Source: Strongyloides papillosus
Lineage: Eukaryota; Nematoda; Chromadorea; Rhabditida; Strongyloididae
Length of the DNA stretch: 64,000 nt
Direction: 5' to 3'
Assembly (NCBI GenBank): GCA_005656395.1
Contig: SRSI01000014.1
Coordinates: forward strand, 372,001 to 436,000
Below the pieces are notes generated by a model, which did not search any database, was not told the DNA's origin, and saw only the letters and a program-made list of their open reading frames with translations. Shown here one piece after another: positions 32,537 through 44,743 of this stretch (its first letter is position 1; every line of letters begins with the position of its first letter). Made by a program: the position numbers and the translations under genes.

Positions 32537-33988
32537 CAGGGTGGCCCACCTAAAACTCCCCAGACATTTGCATATATATCTCCACGCATAGATAAGCTAC
32601 AAACATGGTATTATAATCATTTTGTAGCTGAGATATATCCCATCCTAAATCTATTAACAAATCAACAAAATGTGGATTCTAGGTGGAGTTATGGGCTTTT
32701 GAAATTTAGCTGCATTTTTCGACTTTCGCTAAATGTAACTTTTTTATTTAGAAAGATTTTTTAAAAATTGTTGCAGATTCTGAAAGTATAAAGTCTTTTG
32801 TACTAAACTCCAAAGTTACATAAAAATTGAAGTCCGGGAACTTTGTTTAATTTTTGAATAAAAGTTAAAAATCTTGATTTTTTCTAAAAAATCGATGTTT
32901 TTTAAGAATAAAATTTTAATTAGATAATTTTTAAAAAAGTTTTATTGATATTCTGATAGAGTAAGCGAAGCTCTATCGAATAAATATAGTGTCACTACAT
33001 TTGATTGAGTTTGAAGAAAGTTACGAACAGTCAAAAATTGACCTTTTTTTACAATAATTCTATAAAAAAAGAAAATATGTTAACCTTTTTCAAGTTTTCG
33101 AGTGCAGATTATGTTTGGTTTTCAAACGTATTTAAAATATTGTTCTATTTTAATAAATACTTGCTCATATTTTAAAAATAGAGAGTATGAGATTATGAGT
33201 GGATATACAAAAAATTTAAAAGACACATTATAATTGTTCTTACAGAGCAATATCTATACAAAATAGTATAAAATAATTGTAAATGGTGTGAAAATATTAG
33301 AAAAATTATTTTTTTCTTGAATTTTTGTGATAAGAAATATTTCAGTTCTTTAGACAATTTATGAACAAACAAGTAATAATCTGTAAACTAAAAAGGATAA
33401 GGAGGATTATTATTGCTATTAGGATACCATAAAGATCAGGGAAAGTATTATTTGTATTTTAACTTTTAAATGAGTGTCAAAAAGTCGACTTTGGCAAATC
33501 ATAACTTCTTTCAAAGTTAACTTCTCGGAACGGTCATATACTTCATTCGATAGAGCTTCGCTTACTCTACCAGAATATCAATAAAACATTTTTAAAAATT
33601 ACTTTATTAAAATGTTATTTTTAAAAACATCGATTTTTTGGAAAAAATCAAGATTTTTAACTTTAATTTAAAAATAAACCATAGTTGCCAGACTTTAATT
33701 TTTATAACATTTTGGGATTTAGCACAAAAGACTTTGTACTTTCAGAATCTGAAACAATAATTGGAAAATCTTTTCAAATAAAAAAGTTACAGTTGATGAA
33801 AGTCGAAAAATGTACCTAAATTTTGAAAGCCTATAACTTCGCCTAGAATCCACATTTTGTTGATATGACAATAGATTTAGAATGGCACATATCTCAGCTA
33901 CAAAATAATTATAATACCATGTTTGTAGCTTATCTATGCGTGGAGATATATATGCAAATGTCTGGGGAGTTTTAGGTGGGCCACCCTG
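32537..33988. mobile_element. Long-palindrome MITE with CAGGGTGGC ends
   Basis: 1452 bp, TA at both flanks. Ends CAGGGTGGCCCACCTAAAA and its reverse complement. The inverted arms reach inward about 450-510 bp; landmarks are CTCCACGCATAGATAAGC and TAGAGTAAGCGAAGCTCTATC on the left and their complements on the right. The centre (about 33050-33490) is unique and non-coding. Probably a mariner-mobilised foldback. Eroded relatives are at 13349-15640 and 59560-60345. Confidence 0.85.
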
Positions 33989-33990
33989 TA

Positions 33991-34516
33991 TATCAAAATT
34001 TTATATCATAAAAGAATAACTAAAAAAAAATTTTGAATAAACTTGAAAGGTGTCTTGATATAAAAAGGATCAAAATACAATAACATTTGAAAATAGTTTT
34101 ATACATACGGCGGCTAAGTAATTTTTTTTTTAATTTCTATCTTATAAATTTTTCTTTAGATTTGATAATTATGTCTATATTTTTAAAAATAAATTAAAAT
34201 TTGACACATAGGTATATACTTATGGTTTACATAATAAATCAAAGTTCCATTGGCAAGCAAGTCCAAAGCGAAGTGAGTAGCTCACTTGTAATTATCTATT
34301 TAAAGAGTGTACTAACATAAATTACAATTTATTTAAAAGAATGTTATGATTTGTTTAAGATTATTATTCTTATACTTTTGGTTGAAAAGTAAAATATAAA
34401 ATCACGGTGTCTAATTTCTATAGTGCTAAATTTAATTATTATAATTGCTAACACATGATTATTAGTACAATATTAATTATTTTTATATATTTAAAGACAA
34501 CTGTAATATTTTTTAT
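33991..34516. other. AT-rich spacer left of the giant element
   Basis: About 530 bp between a MITE and the left end of the 34519-59412 element. No gene or repeat recognised. Confidence 0.4.
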
Positions 34517-34518
34517 TA

Positions 34519-34554
34519 CACACAAAATTTTTTCCATCATTTTGTTACCCAAAA
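34519..34554 (+). repeat. Left terminal inverted repeat of the giant element
   Basis: 36 bp, 35 matching the right end read in reverse. Contains CATCATTTTGTTACCC, close to the array motif that follows. Another copy, in the same orientation, is at 44744. Confidence 0.75.
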
Positions 34555-34584
34555 TTATATTCAATTTAATTAATTTTTATAAAA

Positions 34585-34664
34585 CCTCTTCATTTTGTTT
34601 CCTATTTCTTCATTTTGTTGCCTATTTCTTCATTTTGTTACCTACCTCTTCATTTTGTTTCCTA
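34585..34664 (+). repeat. Left subterminal array, 21-bp unit
   Basis: Four tandem units of the form CTTCATTTTGTTNCCTAT(T/C)T; the variable base is T, G, A, T in order. The duplicated left end at 44744 has one unit only. Probable transposase-binding sites by analogy with CACTA elements. Confidence 0.75.
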
Positions 34665-36308
34665 AAAAAATTAATATTCAAACATAGTAAAAAAAATAAT
34701 ATATAATGGTTTTATCAATAAAATTTTTTCTGAAATAAAAAATTACTACTAAAAATTGTGTGATTTAGATTTATTATCGACAATGGATATAAATAGTCTA
34801 ACAAACTTAATTTATCTACTTAATTAAAAGATTAACTAATTAAAAATAGTGCATAGAAATTATTTATATTTAACAAAAATGATTTATTATGGTATTTTTC
34901 TTAGCATTTTCATCGTATTTCAAATAATTGTTTTGTTATGATGATTATTAATGGTAGTAATCTTTTAAATTAAGCTCATTTTCTGCCTTCAAAAAATTAA
35001 TAATTCATAAAATTTATCACTTAATATCAAATAAAAAGTTTTATTTTAAATAATCTAAAGACAAATAGCAAAATATACCCGTATCAAAATGTTTTTTAAA
35101 AGATTAGTACGAAAATTTGATAAAAATTCCTTAATTTTCTTCATTCACAATATATATTGTTTAAATGTCAGATTAAATCAAATTTAGAAAAACTTTTTTT
35201 ATTTGAATCATTAATGTCTGTTTTTTCTTAAGAAATATGCATTGTTTATTAATCATCAACCTTGAAATAAAAAAAGAATTAATTTTGGATGCTTATAAAC
35301 GCTTCATTAACTCGAAGTATTATATTTATTAGAAAAATTGTCACAATTTGTTAAGTTTTATGTCCAAAGTTACATTAAAAAATATTTGTCATTCAAAAGC
35401 TTTTCTTTTGTTGTTTTAGTAATGTAGAATTTTTTTACAATCTAATGAACCAAAGTTTGATTTCACAAAATTATTAAATATAATATTTTTAAAAATTATC
35501 ATTTCGTCATAAGATGTGTGATTTGCCTGAAAAAAACCTTTTTGATGTTTCAATTTAAAAATATTAATTTATATTAATGTTCATCAGTACCTTATGTAGT
35601 AAAATTTTTTTTCTATCTGTTTTTATAAAATAATTTATTTTTATTATAAGTATAATATAAATATATAATTTAGATATAATTATGAATAGATCGTCAAAAT
35701 GAAACAAATGCTAATGATTATAAAATAATTTATAAATGTTTATTAAAATAAACAATTATTAAATATTTGTTAAGTAAATCTATAATGATAAGTTAAACAA
35801 TTTAATTTTCAATTATTAAAAAATAGTATTAATTATTCTATGTTTTCTACTTACTAGAGTAAAATAATTTTTAAATGCCCACCATTACTTGCTTAATAAT
35901 AGGTACTCTTTATTCATTAGGTAATATTCAAAAGAGAAAAGACAAAAATAAAATAATGACTACTGAAATTAACATGCTATTATGTTTATATGTTTTAATA
36001 TCACCATCAAACATAACCGTTAGATGATTTAAAAAAAAGATGGCAATTTTTTTACCTTAGATAGCTAAGAGTTGATTTTTCTGCTATTTCTAATGTGGAA
36101 AAATAATACAAAAAAAGAATACATAATTTAAATATGTGATGATGAACAAATATATTAATGTTAGAAACCTTCTTTATTTTATTAAACCATTTACCAATTT
36201 GATTTTCTTAATTTCTATTACTCCAACTCATTGTATATTGTAACCTCAGTTTATTAAAAGATAAATTTACTTTATATTTATTTCAGTATTATTAATATAA
36301 TATTTAGG
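34665..36308 (+). other. Upstream region of the transposase-like gene
   Basis: About 1.6 kb without ORFs. It is almost perfectly duplicated at 44841-46473; only about four base differences were noticed, all within the first few hundred bases. It should contain the promoter. ATATTTAG directly before the ATG (36301-36308) could be a trans-splice acceptor. Confidence 0.5.
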
Positions 36309-39300
36309 ATGCTTATTCAGTGTCAATATTGTAATGAAAAACATTTGCATGATCATATAATACTACATATTCGTGAGTCTCATGTTGAAAACGGAAGTTT
36401 AAAATCAAAAAATCTCAAGTGTCCTATAACTGAATGTACAAGAAACACTTTAAATAATGAGAGAAAATATATGAATATAACTGACCTGCTAAAACACTTT
36501 AATCGCAATCACTTCCAACAATCCAAAAAAAACAAATGTATTGAAAAGTGTAGCAATTTAAATGAATGTAATATTGATAATAACGTTTTAATAAATAGTG
36601 TTATTGTTGAGGAAAATAATCATCAGGAAATACTAAAAGAAGGCGAAGAAGATAGTAAAAAATCTGAAACAGTTGATTCTTTACTGTTAGATTTTGTTTC
36701 CAACAATCACGCAAGTGATAAACTTTATTACAACGTTTTTGATTTATTTCAAAAAATTCTTCAAATATTAGGAGATGAAAATTCACTTGAAATATTGAAT
36801 AATACAAAATTCAAGAATATCATTAAGAATAAAAATAATTTTGTTCATGAAAAGTCATTGTTATCAAATTGTGTAAATGAGAAGATAAATATTTCTAAAA
36901 ATAAAAAAAGAAGATTAAACAATGAAAAAGAAGACAACAATAAAATGAAATATATATTAAGAAGAAAGAAATATAATATTTATCATATTGATTTGAATGA
37001 AGATGTTCAAAGTTATGTTAATAAGTTTTCAAAAATAATTGACAATAATTGCAAATATTTAAAAGTAGTACTATTTTTTGATGATATATGTGTAAACAAT
37101 TTATGTACAGGACATACAAAAAACGGAAATATATCTCATAGTGCATATAGAATCATCCACAATAATGGTAGGTACTAAATTCGTAGAAATATATAAAAAA
37201 ACTGTTAACTATATTTAATATTATGCAAAATACTGGTAATTTATATATTAAAAGTTATATAAATAGTAATTGAAGTAAAATAAATTAATTTGACATAGTA
37301 GTTAGTTTGTTGGTAATCAACAATAAAATATACTATACTCTATGACTAAAATTTGATATTATTGAGTAAATTAAATATTGTAACAAATATTAATAATAAT
37401 ATTAACTTTATAGACACAGAAAATACTTCTACCCAAATGTCTCAAATTGTACACTATAGAACTTATGCATTATGTTTGACAAATATTGCTAAATGTGATA
37501 AGTACGAATCTTACATAAATTTTGTCCTATCTCAGTTTGAAAATAGAAGTATAAGATTATTTGATGGAAATGAAATAATTTTAAAAATTCATTGCATCAT
37601 TGGTAAGTTAAAAATTATCATTAAACAGATGTATATAATTATAAAGGGAAGACAATATAATAATACACTTAATAAATATATATAATAACTTTAGGAAAAA
37701 TAATCATTACATTACCAATAATCAGTTATAGTATATTTATTTATACGATACATTTATAAAGTGGTAATTAAGATATTAATATTATTGTTTTACGTAAACT
37801 ATGTGTTATTTGTTCCTCTACGAATAAGTTTGAAAGAAAATCTTTTTTGAAACCTTAAACTTATTCATGCAATATCGTAATCAAAAGTGTTTAAACAGTT
37901 ATTACTATATTATCTTTTTTTTGTAATATTACTTGCATATCTTATTATAAAGTTTATGTTTATGTATCATTTTTTAGGTGATCATCCATTAATGCAATCA
38001 ATTTTTAAACATATACAAAACTATAGATCTGTTGGAAGAATTAATGCATGCCGTGCATGCACATTATTACCAAATGAATATGAAAGTCATATGACTTGTT
38101 CAATGACAAGAAGTTTTTTAAAAGTTAGTTTTTATTATTAAAATTAAAAAATTGGCTAATGTTTAGAATATTCTCCCTTCGGAAATCGCTATTTAAGTTA
38201 TTTATTTAGCAAAGCATAATATTTTAATTATAAGTCTACGTGAACAAACGTATTTAGAGGTATTTTGTGGCATTTTTAAACAAAAATTTTTTTTGCTAAA
38301 TTATTAATATTAGTCATATTTAAACAATTATTTCGTTTATATAAGTAGTATTTTTAAAAACATCCACATGTCTAAATGTATTTTGAAACATTTTTAGAAA
38401 TTCTTTTTTTGCGGTATTAATCTTTTTGATTTAATTTCTTAAATTAGTTGTATTAAAATTAGTTATAGTATTAAGATAAATATTTTTTTTAACAAAGCGA
38501 TTGTTTTCTCATTAACAAAATAACATATTTTCAACAATACATTATATAAAAAAGAAAAACTTTGTTATAAAATAGAATTTATTATTAATGAGGGGTCAAT
38601 CAAAACTTTTCATCTACAATGTTCGTAAACATATTCTCCATATAGGGTACTATTATTTTACTAGTGTCTAATGTGAATTTATTAATACTTGAGGTATTTA
38701 AGATATTTTGGTGTGAAAGTAGATAATTTGAAAAGGTAAATGTAAACAAAGTTTAAATATTGCACAAAATTATTTTCAATTTGCCAACCTTGGTGATCTA
38801 TTATATACGACTTTAATGTTATATACTAATGGAACATGTTGTTTCAAAAGTTAAAAATTTCTTTTTAATTTGATAAAAATGATTAGAAAAAATATCTATC
38901 AATATTGCCAACCATCTATAAACACTGTAAACAGTGTAAAAAAATCTTATTAAAATAAAAACAATAGAAGTCCATATTCTAAGCATGTTGCAAGAAATTC
39001 ACAACAAAATTTTATTTTAAAAAATGAATTTAATTTCAATTATTTTCAGGAACATGAAATTCCTAATGTACCAAAATACAACAATTGGGTTTCAGATGGA
39101 TTCCATGACGTTCTAGAAGGTGTATTATCAAATGTTCTATATTCATCTATTAATCTTTTTTTAATAATTAGTAAAGAATGTTCAAAAAGATTAAGGAATG
39201 ATATAGTTACATTAGCAAAAAAATATAATGCAGGATCTCTTTTGTCTGTATTAAATGAATCGATTTTCGATCTTAACACGGAGAAAAGAAAGATTTTTAA

Positions 39301-42096
39301 AAAATCAAAATTTATTATGTCTGGAGAACAAAATCTGCTTTTATGCAGAATATTTTTTGAGTATTTAAATCAAAATATGGTTTTTGAAAATCAAAGTTCA
39401 ATATTGCAATCCATGTATTGGCTCTTAAAAAATGTTTTATGTATTGCTTATCTTTTAGAAGACCATAATAAATCAGCATTAGAAATTTCACTTGAAATAG
39501 ACAAGTATGTGGACCAGTTTCTTCATCATTTAAAAGTAACATTTCGTAAGTAATATTTTAAAATAGGATACTTTTCTGTATCGGTAGGGTCGATCGAAAA
39601 AGATTGCTTTTGTTTATTTAATTATGTTTAAATTATTCTTTTGTTAAAAAATACCTTGAATAAGTATGTTTTTATTAAATATTAATAATTGATCTTATCA
39701 ATTTTTGCTATAGAAAGCGAATATGTACAATATCGTGCAGTAAATACTCAAACATATAATATTCTATGTTCATTTTTCTCAAAATAAATTTAGTTAGATA
39801 ACTATTTGGGATATTTCTAGATGTTATTTGCATTTCTTTACTTGATATATTTTCATATCATTTAAATTATTTGAATGTAAGCCCCAAATATTTAACTGCA
39901 TGTATATAGGTGTAGTTGTTTTAAGTAATAAAATTTAGTCAAAGTTATTTAATTTTTTTTTGGCTTTTGATGTCATAATCATTGAGAAGATATTATATTA
40001 TCATTTTACAGCACTTTAAATTATCAGATAATTATTTTTTCACGTGGAAATTCAAAATGACTAGTTAATTAATTGAGGCATACACTAAAAAAATTACTAA
40101 AATGCGTTATCAGTTATCTATGCTGTAAAATTAATTAAAATTTTAATTTTTTTTATATAATCAAACTGAGATTAGCGTATTATCACTATTTATACTTTAT
40201 TTTATCTGGTAATCATTTTTTATTACTAAAATTTAAATCTAAAAACGCCTCTACCGAAACGAAAAAGTACAAAAGTAGATTTAATGTTTAAAATATCATG
40301 ACGATTATACAAATAATCTAACTATAAGAATACTAAGAATAAAGTTAATTTTTTTTGATATTTTTTAAATTAAATATAATTTTTTCAGCTGGTTACCAAC
40401 TTTCATATAAATATCATATGCTTACGCATTACAAGGATTGGATATTAAAGTTTGGTCATCCACTTCACTTTTCTACGAAGCGATTTGAGGTAACTTTATC
40501 AAAATTCCACGTAAAAATTACAATTTATATACAGCAAAAAATTGAAAAAGAAATTTTCCTGCAATTTTAGGAAAGCTGGTGAATCAACAATTGGAGGAAA
40601 AGTATTCCTGTTAATTATGAAAAATATTTTTATTGAATTTTCGATGAGACAAATTTTTTAGTTAAAAAAAATTTAATATTATTCTTTCACAATGCAAAGT
40701 AAATGAGATCATCATAGAATATCTCATGCTGATCTGCAAAACATAATACAATGCTGCGTATTGGTTTTGTATTTGCAGAAAAAAATTCTAAAAATATATT
40801 TTTCGTACAATAAATTTTCCGTCAACCAAAATTCAGGGAAATTTTTTGTTTGTACACATAAATGTAAAATTGTAGAAAAGTATAAAATATAATAAATGAA
40901 AAATCCTCTACATATATAAAGGAGAAATAACCTTAAAAAAAATAAAACCATTTATATGTTAATAAGGAAAAATTTTAGCTTAAGGAAATTAGTCAGATGA
41001 ATTAAGTTAAAAAAATCAGATTTAAACTTATTTTAAAATTTTAACAACTATTGTTATATACAACTAAAATTTGAAAATGATCGTCTTTATAATTTTAAAA
41101 GTGTAGAGACAGACAATGATTATTAGAAAATTATCAATTATTTAAATATTTAGGATGGCATTTTCTAAACAAATAAAAAGAATTTAATTATTTAAAACTA
41201 TAGCAACGCATGAAAACAATTAAGGAAATAAATCTTTTATATTTCAAAGTTAGCTAATTATTCAAAAAACAATATAAAATATAAATTAAAGTTGATAAAT
41301 ATTTAATGATTCGTAGTACATTCTACGAATTAGTAAAAATTCTTTAAAGTTATAAAAATATCCTGATATATTCTTCATAAAATCAAATTTTTTATGATTT
41401 GAAATTATTGTCACTATTAAATATAAGTATATTTTTAATATTTTCTTTAGATTTTAAGTATAAAAAGAATCGTACTTTAGAAAATTTTTAATATTTTGTG
41501 TATTTTTTAAAGACAATTATAGGTTTTTTAATAGTATTTTTCTACAAAATCAGTAAACATTATAGAATATCGTGTTTTTTAAAAAAAGTGATAAAATTTC
41601 TATAAAAATGGGGAAAGTTAATTATAAATTCTCAGATAAAAAATCATTTTAGTAATTTACATTGTAATACAAATAAATAATAAAAATAAAGAAATTTACT
41701 AAATTTTTAAAGATATACTTTTAAATTTAATTATTTTAGAGTAGTCATGTTAGAATAAAGAAAGCTGCAGCAATTGGTAAATGTAGAAAAACCCTTCTTA
41801 AAACAATAATGGGAAAATTATATATTTTTAATAATTTAAATAGTATAAATGATGATGAAACGAATACTGCTATAAGTAATTTAAGAAAATCGTGGAAATA
41901 TGATTGTGAAGCAAATGATACAGTAGAAAATCTTAATGATAGTTTTCTATCTTATATACATGAAAATGAAGTAAATAAGTATAAAGAAATTACATTATTA
42001 GAATATAATAATCTTGTTGTAGAAGATTATACTCAATTAGATCTATCAAATGAAGTTGAAGAAAATAACGATGAGTATGAAGATTTAATATGGTAA
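36309..42096 (+). CDS. Six-exon C2H2-finger, tnp2-like transposase gene
   Basis: Exons 36309-37171, 37367-37602, 37978-38123, 39050-39545, 40389-40489 and 41740-42096 join in phase to 2199 bp (732 residues plus stop). All introns are GT-AG; the first is the least certain. N-terminus: two C2H2-type fingers (CQYCNEKHLHDHIILH; KCPITECT...HFNRNH). Middle: VVLFFDDICVNN and, across a splice, GDHPLMQSIF followed by RACTL, like the D-containing blocks of tnp2/EnSpm-type transposases. C-terminus: YKYHMLTHYKDWILKFG, then FSTKRFESSHVRIKK, a block shared by a large class of transposon-derived animal proteins, and an acidic tail. Intact, so possibly active or domesticated. The exact superfamily is inference. 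Confidence 0.7.
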
Positions 42097-43465
42097 TTAA
42101 CATGTTTTTGATAAATATTCTATAATTTTGTATTTCTTCTATGACTTATTTTAATAATATTTTTTTGTATTTTTGTGTGCATAAAAGATACCACCTACTT
42201 TTATCCACAATCATCCACCCACTTTTAATTTTATATAAATATCCAACCTATCCTTATTTTAGTTAGTCTTTATACCATTTAGTTTCTAAGATGCTATTGG
42301 TGTTTGTATAATTATAATAAAATTTTAGCTTTGCTTTCTTTTATATTTTTGTTCCATCTGAACTACAAAAATCTACCGCTATAACGCGTGTTACTTGAAA
42401 TTTTTATTCTTAATACCAGAAAATATATATTTATTCTATCACATAAATAAATTTACACAAAAAATATTCTAATGTCATAATTTTTCGTCCCCAAATTAAA
42501 ATTGCATAGAATTTTTTCCAATTTTAATTATAAAAATTATAATCTTATGATTTTGTCGCAGATCGTAAAATGCTTCTCCTTTTTTTGCAATATCTTTCCT
42601 TAAACAGAATATAAATTATTAATTTTTATCAGATAGATATAAAGATTTTTTTTATTCTTTTCCAATAACACATAAAATAAAGTATCTAAAATATTTAGAT
42701 AAACATTGTCCAGAATTCAGTTCTATACACTTTAAGTTAACATATTCCAAATAATCCCTATATATAATATACTAAGAAGAGAGATCGGGAAATTATTTTT
42801 GATATTAAAACTTTTATCTTTCTTATCTTAATATATGTAACTTTATATAGTGATTCTCAAATATTATTAATGTTTTAAAAAAATAAGAAAAATTAAAACT
42901 AATCTGTACTTTGAATTCTATTATATTTAATAATTTAAAGACAGCATTTTATATTAATTGGAAGTTTAATTTAAGTATTTTATTTATTTTACTTTTTCAT
43001 TATAAAAATTTTTTACCATTTAAAAACATGTGTAATATTTTAATAGAAATCATTAATATTATAAGATATATTAAACAGAAAATACTATTTGATAATTTAT
43101 AACTGTATAATAAAGAAACAAAAGATTTTTAAATTTTTCTAACAGATCTTTGCATATTTGAAAAGAAAGCAAATTGATTGTCCAAGCGTAGCGAAAAAAA
43201 AATTGCTGCTTGTTAAATATCAATTTCTTATCGACTTCCATTTATGAATTATTTTAATATATTTAAAAAAATCATTATTCTAATAGATATTGCAAAATAT
43301 ATCTTAAGCAACAACAATAAATATTTCCATACATATTTATAAATTTGTTTTTTGCATGAATAAATATTAAAAACACAGAAAATTAGAATTTTTCGTACAA
43401 ATTTTAAATATTAAATTTAACATATAAAGAAGTATAAAATTAAAAAAGTTATCTTCTAGTTCGTC
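42097..43465. other. Intergenic stretch inside the giant element
   Basis: About 1.4 kb, AT-rich. The plus ORF at 42911-43102 is low-complexity. No repeats recognised. It should hold the 3' flank of the transposase-like gene and the promoter of the next gene. Confidence 0.4.
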
Positions 43466-44521
43466 ATGAATTTATACGATCTTCTCAAGATCGTATCTAC
43501 AATGGAGTTGCTGTCGGATCCAGATGCCGCAGCATATCAAATTTTTCTTTTGGACAGAAAATTTTTCAAAGGATGGGCTAATGACAAACTGACAAGAGAA
43601 AACGCAACGGAAGCTATATTGAAAAAAATAGCAGAATCGTTGGGATATTCAATTACAAATTTTAAAATGGAATCAAAAAATATGGTAACAAGCACACCAA
43701 TACCAATGCCAATAAATGCTGTAAGAAAAGAAAAGACTTCAGTTGATCAATTAAGTGAAATTCACGAAATAACACCTATTCGATCAACAGCAAAGGAGCT
43801 CAACATAAGTAAGGAGAAAAAAAATAATGTTTCTGAGAAAGATATCACCAGCCAAACAGTTTTAACAATAAATACAACTGGAACAGCTTCTGAGGATAGA
43901 AGCAATAAAAGCAATGAGACAAGCACAAATTCAACAATTGCTTCATCTAATTGTTCAACACCCCCAATATGTAATATATTGTTAGAAGTTATTGAAAATT
44001 CAGAAAATTTAGGAAGTCTCAAAAAAAGAGTTAACGAAGGATCAATCTATCTATTTGATGTAAACGACGTTTATGGATATATATTTTTGATAAAAAGTTC
44101 AGAGAACAATGTCAAAAACGCCTATAAGAGAAGATTACCAGCAAACTATACCAAGATACTGTCTTATGTATCATGTCTAAATTCTTTTTTCAAGGCAGCT
44201 GATGAAAGTAAAATGAAAGAAATGAGAATTTTTACTGGTGATGAATTAATCATCAGCATTTTCAAGGATATTAGTGAAAATAGTTATGAATTAATAGGAG
44301 GGGGAACTCTAGCAACAAGAGATAAATTTACGAAGCTAAAAAAATTAGTTATGAGTAATTTTATATCATTAGATATTATTTATGTCAAAAATGAAAATGT
44401 CAAAACACCATTAACGGAAATAAAAAAATTAGCTTTATCTTTTCAGAAAAAATTCAATGACGAAGGTACAAACACCATACAACAAAATGTAAAACTTAAT
44501 GAAACCTTTGAAAAAAGATAA
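43466..44521 (+). CDS. Single-exon protein, possible C-terminal BEN-like domain
   Basis: 351 codons, visibly less AT-rich than its surroundings. N-terminus (DAAAYQIFLLDRKFFKGWAN, then ATEAILKKIAESLGY) is helical. Residues about 85-165 are a Ser/Thr/Asn/Lys-rich linker. The C-terminal half (MKEMRIFTGDELIISIFKDI, then LVMSNFI) has the spacing of a BEN domain: G-x-x-L...F...S...G...L...V...F. Known: BEN domains bind DNA and occur in chromatin and viral or transposon proteins. Inferred: a DNA-binding partner of the neighbouring transposase, analogous to the second protein of CACTA elements. The family call is weak; the ORF itself is convincing. ATG 43466 is the first in frame; a second at 43502 is possible. 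Confidence 0.5.
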   Translation: MNLYDLLKIVSTMELLSDPDAAAYQIFLLDRKFFKGWANDKLTRENATEAILKKIAESLGYSITNFKMESKNMVTSTPIPMPINAVRKEKTSVDQLSEIHEITPIRSTAKELNISKEKKNNVSEKDITSQTVLTINTTGTASEDRSNKSNETSTNSTIASSNCSTPPICNILLEVIENSENLGSLKKRVNEGSIYLFDVNDVYGYIFLIKSSENNVKNAYKRRLPANYTKILSYVSCLNSFFKAADESKMKEMRIFTGDELIISIFKDISENSYELIGGGTLATRDKFTKLKKLVMSNFISLDIIYVKNENVKTPLTEIKKLALSFQKKFNDEGTNTIQQNVKLNETFEKR

Positions 44522-44743
44522 ATAAAATTGCAATGTATGATTATATATAAATGAATATTAAATAGAATATCTTATCCAACCAAAAATAAATATGAGATTA
44601 CTTAGTAAAATTGTTTGAATATTATCGTGCATTTGTTTGAAACATTTAATTATTTTTTATATTATCCTATTTTTATTCAAACACAACATGGAATTTAAAA
44701 ATTTAATTTTTTTCAACGACTAGTTAACGTAATAAAAACATAA

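Noticed and set aside
34585..34664. CRISPR-like repeated units
   Set aside because: Units are directly tandem with no spacers, and the host is a eukaryote.
34455..34706. Hydrophobic 83-codon ORF with a repeated SSFCF pattern
   Set aside because: It is the 21-bp array read as protein (21 = 7 codons). The same holds for the minus ORF at 59141-59350.
42911..43102. 63-codon plus ORF
   Set aside because: Ile/Asn/Lys/Phe-rich and without motif or splice context.
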